From Pseudomonadota bacterium (lineage in GTDB: Bacteria; Desulfobacterota; Desulfobaccia; Desulfobaccales; 0-14-0-80-60-11), in assembly GCA_018897875.1 (NCBI GenBank), contig JAHIKF010000228.1, forward strand, positions 1-6,564: a stretch of 6,564 nt of DNA, in the 5' to 3' direction. Both the position numbers and the translations under genes were made by a program. Positions within the stretch are counted from its first letter, which is position 1. Each line of letters begins with the position of its first letter. This document shows positions 1 through 6,329 of this stretch, piece after piece. The notes below the pieces were generated by a model. That model saw only the letters and a list, made by a program, of their open reading frames with translations, ran no database searches and was not told the origin of the DNA.

Positions 1-506
1 AGCTTGGCCGGGGAACGGTGGGCCATGCTGATGGCGCTCACCCCCACGACGTCCCGGCAGGCGCGGACGCACAGGCCGCAGAGAATGCACAGCTCGTCGG
101 GGTCATCGGTCTTGAAGCGGGACTCGTGCACGCCGTGCTCCGCGGCCAAATCCCGGATGAGCTTGGCGTGGGGGCACCGGGCCAGGAGCAGCTCCAGGAC
201 CATACTCCGGGCCTGCACCACGCGCTCCGAATGGGTCTGGACCACCAGGCCCCCTTCGGTAGGGTAGGTGCAGGAGTTGACGACGCGGGTGCGGGGATAC
301 TCGCCGATCTCCACCACGCAGAGGCGGCACTGCCCTTCCGACGGCAGATCGGAGTGATGGCAGAGGGTGGGGATATCGATGCCCTGCTGCCGAATTGTCA
401 CCAGCAGGCTTTGATCCTGGGGGGCCTGCACGCTGATGCCGTTAATGGTAAGGCGCACTTCCCCGGCCATGGTATCGAAAATTTCGTCAGTGATTTTCCA
501 GACCAT
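1..506 (-). CDS. 2Fe-2S/4Fe-4S electron-transfer subunit (NuoG/HoxU-like N-terminus), partial
   Basis: The gene starts with ATG at 506 and runs off the left edge after 168 complete codons, so its C-terminus is unknown. Residues 17-95 look like a plant-type 2Fe-2S ferredoxin domain of the kind at the N-terminus of NuoG, HoxU and bifurcating HydA, with cysteines C49, C60, C63 and C79 (core CRLCVVE). A CxxCxxCxxxC 4Fe-4S motif follows at C140, C143, C146 and C150. The His-Cys3 cluster motif that NuoG and HydA carry between these two regions is not visible; residues 109-131 instead hold a single cysteine (C111). The start is supported by GGTGGAG eight bases upstream, inside the end of the NuoF-like gene, which stops 5 bases before this ATG. 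The likely role, by inference, is a soluble electron carrier next to the NuoE/NuoF flavoprotein. With the C-terminus missing I cannot tell a short HoxU-like protein from a larger catalytic subunit, so I give no gene symbol. Confidence 0.85.
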   Translation of the reverse strand, partial: MVWKITDEIFDTMAGEVRLTINGISVQAPQDQSLLVTIRQQGIDIPTLCHHSDLPSEGQCRLCVVEIGEYPRTRVVNSCTYPTEGGLVVQTHSERVVQARSMVLELLLARCPHAKLIRDLAAEHGVHESRFKTDDPDELCILCGLCVRACRDVVGVSAISMAHRSPAK

Positions 507-511
507 TAATT

Positions 512-2365
512 TTACTCCACCTTCACGGCGTCAAACTGGCAGGCCTCATAGCACAAGCCGCACTTGACGCAGAGTTCCTGATCGAGTTCCTGGACTTTTT
601 TCTTAATGCCGGAGATGGCCCCCACCGGGCATTCCCGGACACAGGCCAGACATCCGGTGCAGGTTTCCGGGTCAATGGTGTACTTCAAGAGGGGCCGGCA
701 AACCAGGGCATGGCACTTATTATCCCGGATGTGGGCCTCGTATTCCTCCCGGAAGTACTTCATGGTGGAGCGCACCGGGTTAACAGCGCTCTGCCCCAGG
801 CCGCAGATGGAGGCCGAGGACATGGTGGCGCACAGCTCTTCCATGAGATCCAGGTGGGCCAACTCCCCCCGGCCGGCGATGATTTCGTCCAGGAGGAAGA
901 GCAGGTGTTTCAAGCCTTCACGGCAGGGAGTGCACTTACCGCAGGACTCCTCATAAAGAAAGGAGATGAAGTAGCGGGCCACGTCCACCATGCAGGAGGT
1001 GTTGTCCATGACGATCATGCCACCGGAGCCCATGATGGAGCCCACCGACTGGAGACTATCGTAGTCCACGGACAGGTCCAAGAACTGCGGGGGGATGCAA
1101 CCGCCGGAGGGGCCGCCGGTCTGCACCGCCTTGAATTCCCGTCCGGGGCCCAGGCCACCGCCCAGACCATAGATGATCTGCCTCAGGGAGGTACCCATGG
1201 GCACTTCCACCAGGCCGGTTTGGTTCACCGCCCCCACCAGGGAGAAGACCTTGGTGCCCTTGCTGTTCTCGGTGCCGATGGCCGCGAACCAGTCAGCCCC
1301 CATGTTGATGATTTCGGGGACGTTGACCCAGGTTTCCACGTTGTTGATGACGGTGGGCCTGCCGAAGAGGCCCTGCTGAGCCGGGTAAGGAGGCCGGGGG
1401 GAGGGCTCGCCGATGAAGCCTTCCATGGAGGCGATGAGGGCGGTCTCTTCGCCGCAGACAAAGGCGCCGGCGCCCCGGCTAATCTTGATATCGAAGCCGA
1501 AGCCAGAGCGGAGGATGTTGGGCCCCAAGAACCCCGCTTCCCGGGCCTGGTCGATGGCCAGGGCCAGGCGCTTCACCGCCAGGGGATATTCATGGCGCAC
1601 GTAGATGTAGCCCCGACGGGCGCCGATGGCATAACCGCCGATGATCATCCCTTCCAGGACGGCATGGGGGTCGCCCTCCATCACTGCCCGGTCCATGAAG
1701 GCCCCGGGGTCGCCTTCGTCGCCGTTACAGATGATAAACTTCACCTCTTCCAGGGTGTCAGCGCAGATGCGCCACTTGCGGCCGGTGGGGAAGCCGCCCC
1801 CTCCCCGGCCCCGCAAGCCGGATCGATCCACCGCCTCGATGACTTGGTCCGGAGACATCTCGACGAGAACCTTCCTAAGGCCCCGGTACCCCCCCATGGC
1901 CAGGTAGTCGTCCAGGCTTTCGGGGTCAATGACGTCCAGTTTACGCAGGACGACGGTTTGCTGGCCCTTGTAGAAGGGGATGTCAGCCTTGTAGGCGAAC
2001 CGGTCGTGGGTGTCCGGGTCCTCATAGATCAAGCGGTCCACCACCTGGCCATTTTTGAGGGTGGCCTCCACGATCTCCGGGACATCCTCGGGGGTTACGT
2101 GCTGGTAGGCGATCTCCTGGGGTCTCAGCAAGACCTTCACAGCCCGGGCGCAGAGGCCCTGGCAGCCGCATTCTTTCAAGGCTACCTTGCCTTCCAGGCC
2201 GTTTTTCTGGAGTTCCTCCCGGAAGGCGGCGGCCACTTCATCGCTGCCCATGGGCAGGCAGCCGGGACCGGCGCAGACCAGCACCTGAGGCTGCTTGGGG
2301 TCTAAACGGGCCGCGAGCTGGCGGCGATATTCCTGCAGATGGTCTACGGATTCAAATCTAGGCAT
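512..2365 (-). CDS. nuoF: NuoF/HydB-like NADH-binding flavoprotein with extra Fe-S domains (617 aa)
   Basis: This is an NADH-oxidising or NAD+-reducing FMN subunit, probably soluble. At 617 residues it is much longer than respiratory NuoF (roughly 440) and has the layout of HydB/HndC from bifurcating hydrogenases. The N-terminal thioredoxin-like 2Fe-2S domain has C31, C36, C68 and C72 (plus C66). The FMN/NADH core follows, with GRGGGGFPTGRKW at 186-198, NGDEGDPGAFMDR at 214-226 and GAGAFVCGEETAL at 298-310, then an SLBB-like stretch (about 370-430). The N3-type 4Fe-4S cluster uses SCGKCTPC (C475, C478, C481) and C521. Two C-terminal ferredoxin clusters follow: C569/C572/C575/C579 and C599/C602/C605/C609. 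C551 and C556 (KCHALVC) lie where HydB proteins have extra conserved cysteines. The start ATG lies 18 bases after the NuoE-like gene; its ribosome-binding site is weak. Inferred role: exchange of electrons between NAD(H) and ferredoxin linked to the Por complex. It could also serve another partner encoded beyond the window. Confidence 0.95.
   Translation of the reverse strand: MPRFESVDHLQEYRRQLAARLDPKQPQVLVCAGPGCLPMGSDEVAAAFREELQKNGLEGKVALKECGCQGLCARAVKVLLRPQEIAYQHVTPEDVPEIVEATLKNGQVVDRLIYEDPDTHDRFAYKADIPFYKGQQTVVLRKLDVIDPESLDDYLAMGGYRGLRKVLVEMSPDQVIEAVDRSGLRGRGGGGFPTGRKWRICADTLEEVKFIICNGDEGDPGAFMDRAVMEGDPHAVLEGMIIGGYAIGARRGYIYVRHEYPLAVKRLALAIDQAREAGFLGPNILRSGFGFDIKISRGAGAFVCGEETALIASMEGFIGEPSPRPPYPAQQGLFGRPTVINNVETWVNVPEIINMGADWFAAIGTENSKGTKVFSLVGAVNQTGLVEVPMGTSLRQIIYGLGGGLGPGREFKAVQTGGPSGGCIPPQFLDLSVDYDSLQSVGSIMGSGGMIVMDNTSCMVDVARYFISFLYEESCGKCTPCREGLKHLLFLLDEIIAGRGELAHLDLMEELCATMSSASICGLGQSAVNPVRSTMKYFREEYEAHIRDNKCHALVCRPLLKYTIDPETCTGCLACVRECPVGAISGIKKKVQELDQELCVKCGLCYEACQFDAVKVE
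515..521 (-). promoter_or_regulatory. Ribosome-binding site for the terminal Fe-S gene (GGTGGAG)
   Basis: GGTGGAG lies eight bases before the ATG at 506, within the last codons of the NuoF-like gene. It supports the first ATG over the in-frame ATG twelve codons later. Confidence 0.6.
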
Positions 2366-2383
2366 GGCTTTATCTCTGTCATC

Positions 2384-2836
2384 TTATTTATAGAGTTTCA
2401 GGATCTTGGGCACCTTGTCCACCGAGGTCCGCCCAAAATACTTATCGTCAACCATCATGACCGGGGCCTGGGCGCAGGAACCCAGACAGCCCACGGTCTC
2501 CAGGGAGAACTCCATGTCCTTGGTGGTGTAGCCCGGCTCCACCCCTAACCTGTTGCTCAGGGATTCCATCAGACGGGTGCCGCCCCTCAGGTGGCAGGTG
2601 GTGCCCAGGCAAACCTTGACCTGGTGGCGGCCCTTGGGCACCAGGGAGAACATCTTGAAAAAGGTGGCGACGCTGAAGATCTGCGTCAGAGGCACGTTCA
2701 GCCTCTGAGAGACCTCCTGCAGTTCTTCTTTGGGCAGATAGCTGTAGGAATCCTGGATATCCTGAAGAACGGGGATCAGGTCCCAGGGGTCACACTCGTA
2801 ACGGGATAGAATGGAATCGAGGCGTTGAGCGTCCAT
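2384..2836 (-). CDS. nuoE: NuoE/HydC-like thioredoxin-fold 2Fe-2S subunit (150 aa)
   Basis: This is the small 2Fe-2S partner of the NuoF-like flavoprotein, known in complex I (NuoE, 24 kDa), NAD-reducing hydrogenases (HoxE) and bifurcating hydrogenases (HydC). The N-terminal helical part (1-70) contains the family-like segments PVLQDIQDSYSYLP (22-35) and SVATFFKMF (55-63). The C-terminal thioredoxin-like domain has the cluster ligands C76 and C81 (CLGTTC) and C117 and C121 (CLGSC). The length is normal for the family. Its ATG overlaps the porB stop by one base (TAATG on the minus strand), which suggests translational coupling to the oxidoreductase. It most likely forms a heterodimer with the next gene product, passing electrons to or from FMN. 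I see no truncation or odd residue. Confidence 0.95.
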   Translation of the reverse strand: MDAQRLDSILSRYECDPWDLIPVLQDIQDSYSYLPKEELQEVSQRLNVPLTQIFSVATFFKMFSLVPKGRHQVKVCLGTTCHLRGGTRLMESLSNRLGVEPGYTTKDMEFSLETVGCLGSCAQAPVMMVDDKYFGRTSVDKVPKILKLYK

Positions 2837-3831
2837 TATTCTTGGCCTTCTTCTTCAGGAGAAATCACCGGAAACTCAGGATAGGAGGCGCCGCATTTTT
2901 CCAGCAGTAGCTCATACTGAGCCTGGGTACGCCTCTGGATAAAATCCAGTTCCTTGGCCCTGAGGTGCCGGAAGCGTCCCTGGGGCTTGAGGTAGTCAAT
3001 GACCGGCCGGAGCTTGGGGACCTCCACCGTCAGGCGATAGCGGCCGTTTTCCACCTCATAGAGGGGAAAAACCCCGGTATCCACCGCCAGGCGCCCCATG
3101 CGGACGCTCAGGTCCGTGGCGGAGCGCCAGCCCGTGGGGCAGACGGAGAGCACGTGGATATAAGCCGGGCCCGGCGTCTCGATGGCCTTGCGCACCTTGA
3201 AGTAGAGGTCGAAGAGATAGCTGGGGTTGGCCGTGGCCACATAGGGAATGCCGTGGGCCACGGCGATGGCCACCATGTTCTTCTTCTGGGTGGACTGACC
3301 GATGCTCAGCTTCCCCGGGGGCGACGTGGTGGTCATGGCGCCATAGGGAGTGGAGCTGGAGCGCTGGATGCCGGTGTTCATGTAGGCTTCGTTGTCCCAG
3401 CAGACATAGGTGAAGTTGTGGCCCCGCTCCATGGCGCCGGAGAGGGACTGGAGGCCGATGTCGCTGGTGGCGCCGTCGCCCCCCATGGCCACCACCGCCG
3501 GCATCTTCCCCTTGAGCTTGCCCTTTCGGGCCAGGATCTTGAGGGCGGCTTCGATGCCCGAAGCCACCGCTGAGGTGTTTTCAAAGGCCACGTGGATCCA
3601 GGGATGCATCCAGGCGGTCTGGGGCATGCCCGAGGACACGATTTCCATGCAACCGGTGGCATGAGCGATGATCGCGTCTTCACCGATGGCTTTGCAAACC
3701 CAGCGCACCGCCAGGGCTTCGCCGCAGCCCTGGCAAGACCGGTGCCCCGAAGTGAAAAACTCCTTCCGGGGCATTAGCCGGGAGGCGTAGGTATCGAATT
3801 TCTGACTCTGGGCGTATCCAAACTTTTCCAT
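2836..3831 (-). CDS. porB: Pyruvate:ferredoxin oxidoreductase, beta subunit
   Basis: The beta subunit binds thiamine pyrophosphate and a [4Fe-4S] cluster in four-subunit pyruvate:ferredoxin oxidoreductase, which converts pyruvate plus CoA to acetyl-CoA, CO2 and reduced ferredoxin, or the reverse. It is 331 residues, as expected. Cluster ligands are visible at C33 and C36 (SCQGCGEAL), C61 (ATGCME) and C231 (SVCPTGW). The TPP/Mg motif begins GGDGATSDIG (117-126) and ends at DNEAYMNTGIQ (146-156). The segment SSSTPYGAMTTTSPPG (158-173) is typical of archaeal-type PorB/VorB. The ATG overlaps the porA stop by one base (TGATG). The family also includes 2-ketoisovalerate (Vor) enzymes; pyruvate is favoured by the gene set and order, but sequence alone does not prove it. 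Confidence 0.95.
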   Translation of the reverse strand: MEKFGYAQSQKFDTYASRLMPRKEFFTSGHRSCQGCGEALAVRWVCKAIGEDAIIAHATGCMEIVSSGMPQTAWMHPWIHVAFENTSAVASGIEAALKILARKGKLKGKMPAVVAMGGDGATSDIGLQSLSGAMERGHNFTYVCWDNEAYMNTGIQRSSSTPYGAMTTTSPPGKLSIGQSTQKKNMVAIAVAHGIPYVATANPSYLFDLYFKVRKAIETPGPAYIHVLSVCPTGWRSATDLSVRMGRLAVDTGVFPLYEVENGRYRLTVEVPKLRPVIDYLKPQGRFRHLRAKELDFIQRRTQAQYELLLEKCGASYPEFPVISPEEEGQE

Positions 3832-5015
3832 CAGCCTCTTACCCCATAGATATAGAATTCCTGGCTGGGTCCCTGCTTGACTTCAGCCTGGGCGAGCTGC
3901 ACCAGGTCTTCAAAGACCTCGGGCTGCACGTCCCGGCCCCCTAATCCCACGGTGTACCCGAGGATGTGGGGTTTGGCGGCCAGGGGATACATGGCGCTGC
4001 GCACTTCTGCCAGCACCGGCCCCGCAGCCCCGCCCAGGGAAAGGGCCCGGTCGCAGACGACGACGAGTTCCGCTCCGGCCAGGGCGGCCCGCAACTCCGC
4101 GAAGGGGAAGGGTCGCCACAAGCGGATTTTGACCAGCCCCACCGGTATGCCCTGATCCCGCATGGCGTCCACCGCCACCTCGGCCACCTGGGCCAGGGAG
4201 CCCATCATCATGATAATCACCTTGGCCCCTTCGGTGCGGTAGGTCTCCACGGGTTTGTAGCGGCGGCCGGTGAGCTTTCCCCACTCCTTCCAGATTTCCA
4301 GGATGGGGCCATGGGCATCGGTCAGGGCCACCTGGTGGGCCATCTTACATTCGGTAAAAAGTTCCGGCATGGCGAAGGCGCCCATGGTCACCGGGCGCTT
4401 GGGGTCCAGACTGAAGCGGGGATGATATTCCGGCAGGAACTTATCCACCGTCTTCTGGTCCAGCATCTCCAGGGCCTCTACCACGTGGGTGAGGATGAAG
4501 CCGTCCATGTTAACGATGGTGGGCAGGATCACCCGATAGTCTTCGGCGATCTTGAAGGCCATGATGCTGTGGTCAAAGGCTTCCTGGCCGTTCTCCACAA
4601 AGACCTGAATCCAGCCGATATCCCGGGCCGCCATGATGTCGCTGTGGTCGTTCCAGATGCTCAAAGGGCCGGACAGGGCCCGGTTGGCCACGGTCATGAC
4701 GATGGGAAAGCGCATGGCCGAAGTGATGAAGAGGATTTCATTCATCAGGGCCAACCCCTGGGAGCTGGTGGCGGTATAGGTCCGGGCCCCTGCGGCGGAC
4801 ATGCCGATGCAGGCGCTCATGGCCGAGTGCTCGGACTCTACGTTGACGAATTCCGCCTCCAGGTCGCCGTTGGCCACCATGGAGGATAGGTGCTCCACGA
4901 TGTGGGTCTGGGGCGTGATGGGATACGCCGCGATGGCCTCGGCCCGAGCCAGTTGCACCGCGTGACTGACGGCAATGGAGACTTCCATTCCTTCTCGATG
5001 GGCCTTGGCTGCCAT
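3831..5015 (-). CDS. porA: Pyruvate:ferredoxin oxidoreductase, alpha subunit
   Basis: The alpha subunit pairs with PorB to form the TPP active site. From the chosen start it has 394 residues, the normal length. Domain I carries AYPITPQTHIVE (30-41) and VNVESEHSAMSACIGMSAAG (58-77), where E60 is the likely TPP-activating glutamate. The segment ANRALSGPLSIWNDHSD (110-126), including R112, resembles the pyruvate-type group; 2-oxoglutarate-type KorA proteins are generally different here. Domain II contains KIRLWRPFPFAEL (296-308). An in-frame ATG at 5078 would add 21 residues, but these overlap the porD reading frame and look unlike any PorA N-terminus. The ATG at 5015 has a perfect GGAGG seven bases upstream and overlaps the porD stop by one base (TAATG), so I start there. 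Vor alpha subunits are the main alternative. Confidence 0.95.
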   Translation of the reverse strand: MAAKAHREGMEVSIAVSHAVQLARAEAIAAYPITPQTHIVEHLSSMVANGDLEAEFVNVESEHSAMSACIGMSAAGARTYTATSSQGLALMNEILFITSAMRFPIVMTVANRALSGPLSIWNDHSDIMAARDIGWIQVFVENGQEAFDHSIMAFKIAEDYRVILPTIVNMDGFILTHVVEALEMLDQKTVDKFLPEYHPRFSLDPKRPVTMGAFAMPELFTECKMAHQVALTDAHGPILEIWKEWGKLTGRRYKPVETYRTEGAKVIIMMMGSLAQVAEVAVDAMRDQGIPVGLVKIRLWRPFPFAELRAALAGAELVVVCDRALSLGGAAGPVLAEVRSAMYPLAAKPHILGYTVGLGGRDVQPEVFEDLVQLAQAEVKQGPSQEFYIYGVRG

Positions 5016-5305
5016 TATTCTTCCTCCGGCACCATGCTGATACAGCCGGTGACACATTCTCTGGCGCAGATGCCGCAACCTTTGCAGTAGGTGTTCATAT
5101 CGAAATAGCCGTCCGGTTCCTCGGAGATGCCGGATTCAGGACATACCGTCCAACAGATGCCGCACTTGATGCAGCGCTTCTTGGTCCACACCGGATGCTG
5201 GGAGCGCCAGTCGCCGGTATTGTAAGCCCGGGCCGAGCCCGGCTCGGTCAACACGCCGCCGACCTCAATCTCCTGCCAGGTTACCTGATCCCATGCTTTG
5301 CTCAC
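5015..5305 (-). CDS. porD: Pyruvate:ferredoxin oxidoreductase, delta subunit (2x[4Fe-4S] ferredoxin)
   Basis: This 96-residue ferredoxin-like subunit carries electrons from the TPP site of the Por complex to external ferredoxin. Two CxxCxxCxxxC motifs are present: C45/C48/C51/C55, followed by the usual proline, and C74/C77/C80/C84, where the proline normally after the last cysteine is replaced by valine and a further cysteine, C88, follows. The N-terminal 40 residues, including EPGSARAYNTGDWR (21-34), match the usual PorD leader before the clusters. The start codon is GTG at 5305-5303. It overlaps the porC stop by four bases (GTGA) and has GAGGAG eight bases upstream. No ATG is available before the first cluster. 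Its placement between gamma and alpha follows the common gamma-delta-alpha-beta order of four-subunit Por operons. Confidence 0.94.
   Translation of the reverse strand: MSKAWDQVTWQEIEVGGVLTEPGSARAYNTGDWRSQHPVWTKKRCIKCGICWTVCPESGISEEPDGYFDMNTYCKGCGICARECVTGCISMVPEEE
5023..5027 (-). promoter_or_regulatory. porA ribosome-binding site GGAGG
   Basis: A perfect GGAGG lies seven bases before the ATG at 5015 and within the last codons of porD. It decides the porA start in favour of 5015 over the in-frame ATG at 5078. Confidence 0.75.
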
Positions 5306-5859
5306 AACCGTCGCTCCTCAATAGTGGTCTGTTCATAAGCCACTTTCAGGGCGTTAAAGTTCTTGACCGCCAGGGGGCCGAAGCGTCCCTTCAGAGGGGC
5401 CTCCATGGTCTCCACCCGGACCACGCCGGTGGCGCGCAACAGGGCCCCGATCATGGTGGTGTTGACGATGGGCACCCCCAGGACCTCCCGGGCGACCTTG
5501 TTGGCGTCCACCAGGGCCAGGGTGTGCTTGAAGCCGTATTCCTGGCGAATTTCCGCCACAGTTTTGTTGGTGTTAAGGATGATAATACCGTCTTCCTTCA
5601 AGTCTCCCGCGGGTTTTTGGATCAGCAGCAGGGAGGCGTCCAGCACCACCACCACGTCGGGCTTGACGATCTTGCAGCGGAGCTTGATGGGCTTGTCATC
5701 CACCCGGGAGAAGGCCAGCACCGGGGCGCCCCGGCGCTCCGGACCGAAACTGGGGAAACCCTGGGCGTACTTTCCTTCCTCAATGGCCGCCAGGGCCAGC
5801 AGTTCCACCGAAGTCACCGCGCCCTGGCCGCCGCGGCCATGAAAGCGGATTTCAATCAT
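5302..5859 (-). CDS. porC: Pyruvate:ferredoxin oxidoreductase, gamma subunit
   Basis: This is the gamma subunit of the four-subunit enzyme, 185 residues, the normal size for the pyruvate/ketoisovalerate gamma family (domain III of fused PFORs, associated with CoA binding). The diagnostic GRGGQG is at 8-13 and the second conserved block, [12 protein letters not shown], at 36-47. The segment [13 protein letters not shown] (66-78) and the block [14 protein letters not shown] (132-145) also fit the family. It is the first gene of the operon. Its ATG has TAGGA seven bases upstream. Known homologues lack Fe-S clusters, consistent with only one cysteine here (C62). The gene may also be called porG in other naming schemes. 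Confidence 0.95.
5314..5319 (-). promoter_or_regulatory. porD ribosome-binding site GAGGAG (GTG start)
   Basis: GAGGAG lies eight bases before the GTG at 5305, inside the end of porC. It supports GTG initiation, since porD has no usable ATG before its first cluster motif. Confidence 0.7.
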
Positions 5860-5866
5860 GGTGTTT

Positions 5867-5871
5867 TCCTA
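5867..5871 (-). promoter_or_regulatory. porC ribosome-binding site TAGGA
   Basis: TAGGA sits seven bases before the porC ATG. It is of moderate strength and fits the start of the first gene in the operon. Confidence 0.55.
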
Positions 5872-5895
5872 TGTTAGAGAGAAGTTTTTTCATCC

Positions 5896-5918
5896 AGAAA
5901 GGAGAACTCGCTCTTTCT
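5896..5918 (-). promoter_or_regulatory. Imperfect hairpin in the probable por 5' leader
   Basis: On the minus strand AGAAAGAG pairs with CTCCTTTCT across a six-base loop, with one bulged base. If transcription starts near 5950 this stem lies in the 5' untranslated leader, about 40 bases before the porC ATG. No known riboswitch class is recognised; the role is unknown. Confidence 0.25.
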
Positions 5919-5957
5919 TTCAGTGATGCCGCCGAAGAAAATTTTCCTCGAAGCCCG

Positions 5958-5987
5958 GTTATACTAATTAATTAGTGTTTGCCTTAA
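5958..5987 (-). promoter_or_regulatory. Candidate sigma-70-type promoter for the por operon
   Basis: On the minus strand TTAAGG (5987-5982) and TATAAC (5963-5958) are 18 bases apart, giving a possible -35/-10 pair with a leader of roughly 90 bases before porC. The -10 is a good match and the -35 only a 3-of-6 match. The surrounding stretch is markedly AT-rich compared with the genes. A second AT-rich hexamer, TATAAA, just upstream is an alternative but has a poor -35. Confidence 0.3.
5963..5976. promoter_or_regulatory. Perfect 14-bp palindrome, possible operator
   Basis: ACTAATTAATTAGT is identical to its own reverse complement. It fills most of the spacer between the candidate -35 and -10 boxes, where a repressor site would be expected. 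AT-rich palindromes arise by chance fairly often, so this remains a suggestion. Confidence 0.3.
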
Positions 5988-6035
5988 CAGGCTTTTATAG
6001 CGTCTGCCATAAATTCATTCCACTTGCTGATTTTT

Positions 6036-6129
6036 AAATCCCCCTAAATCCCCCTTTTCCAAAGGGGGACTTTTAAAGCAATTCCTCGTAGTTCCCCCCC
6101 TTTGACAAATGGGGGTTAGGGGGGATTTT
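6036..6129. repeat. MITE-like C/G-tract inverted-repeat element (about 94 bp)
   Basis: The left arm (6036-6070) and right arm (6092-6129) are near reverse complements, both built from runs of C, A/T steps and runs of G. Each arm is itself a small hairpin: CCCCCTTT pairs with AAAGGGGG (6050-6068), and a similar imperfect stem lies at 6094-6115. The left end also has a tandem copy of the 10-mer AAATCCCCCT (6036-6055). C/G-tract palindromes of this style are known as dispersed intergenic repeats in many bacterial genomes. There is no coding capacity. Target-site duplications are not obvious. Confidence 0.6.
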
Positions 6130-6329
6130 GGTTTTCTGAGCCTGTGCCATAACGGAAAAGACCTTTGGCATTCGCTATGATTTTTCCCCCAGCCCGGTCT
6201 CTTCCGGCCGATGGGTCAACCCCGGTCAGGTCGGGTAGGCGCCGCTCTGTGCTTGAGGGCCTCTCGTGCCGCCTCAGGTCTTCTTCATGGCGGACGTTGC
6301 CCCACTTACACTTCTTGCCTTATGATAGC

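Noticed and set aside
18..509. Plus-strand open frame of 163 codons at the left end
   Set aside because: Opposite a clear Fe-S protein that has all expected cysteine motifs.
710..2305. Long plus-strand open frame of 531 codons opposite the NuoF-like gene
   Set aside because: It is antisense to a gene with many diagnostic motifs and its translation has no domain, only the His/Gly/Ala-rich composition expected of a shadow of a GC-rich gene.
3966..4889. Plus-strand open frame of 307 codons opposite porA
   Set aside because: A shadow of porA, with no recognisable protein features.
5016..5078. N-terminal extension of porA from an upstream ATG
   Set aside because: The 21 extra residues are read out of frame over the porD ferredoxin clusters, and the downstream ATG has a perfect ribosome-binding site.
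5981..5998. GCCT-TAAC-AGGC followed by TTTTAT as a plus-strand terminator
   Set aside because: Only a four-base stem, and no plus-strand gene ends upstream of it.
5985..6015. Sigma-54-type promoter at TGGCAG upstream of porC
   Set aside because: The GG and GC dinucleotides are not at the required spacing.
6224..6239. GGTCAGGTCGGGTAGG, resembling part of the 4.5S (SRP) RNA loop
   Set aside because: The conserved GGAAGG tetraloop region and the matching strand of the stem are absent, so the similarity looks accidental.
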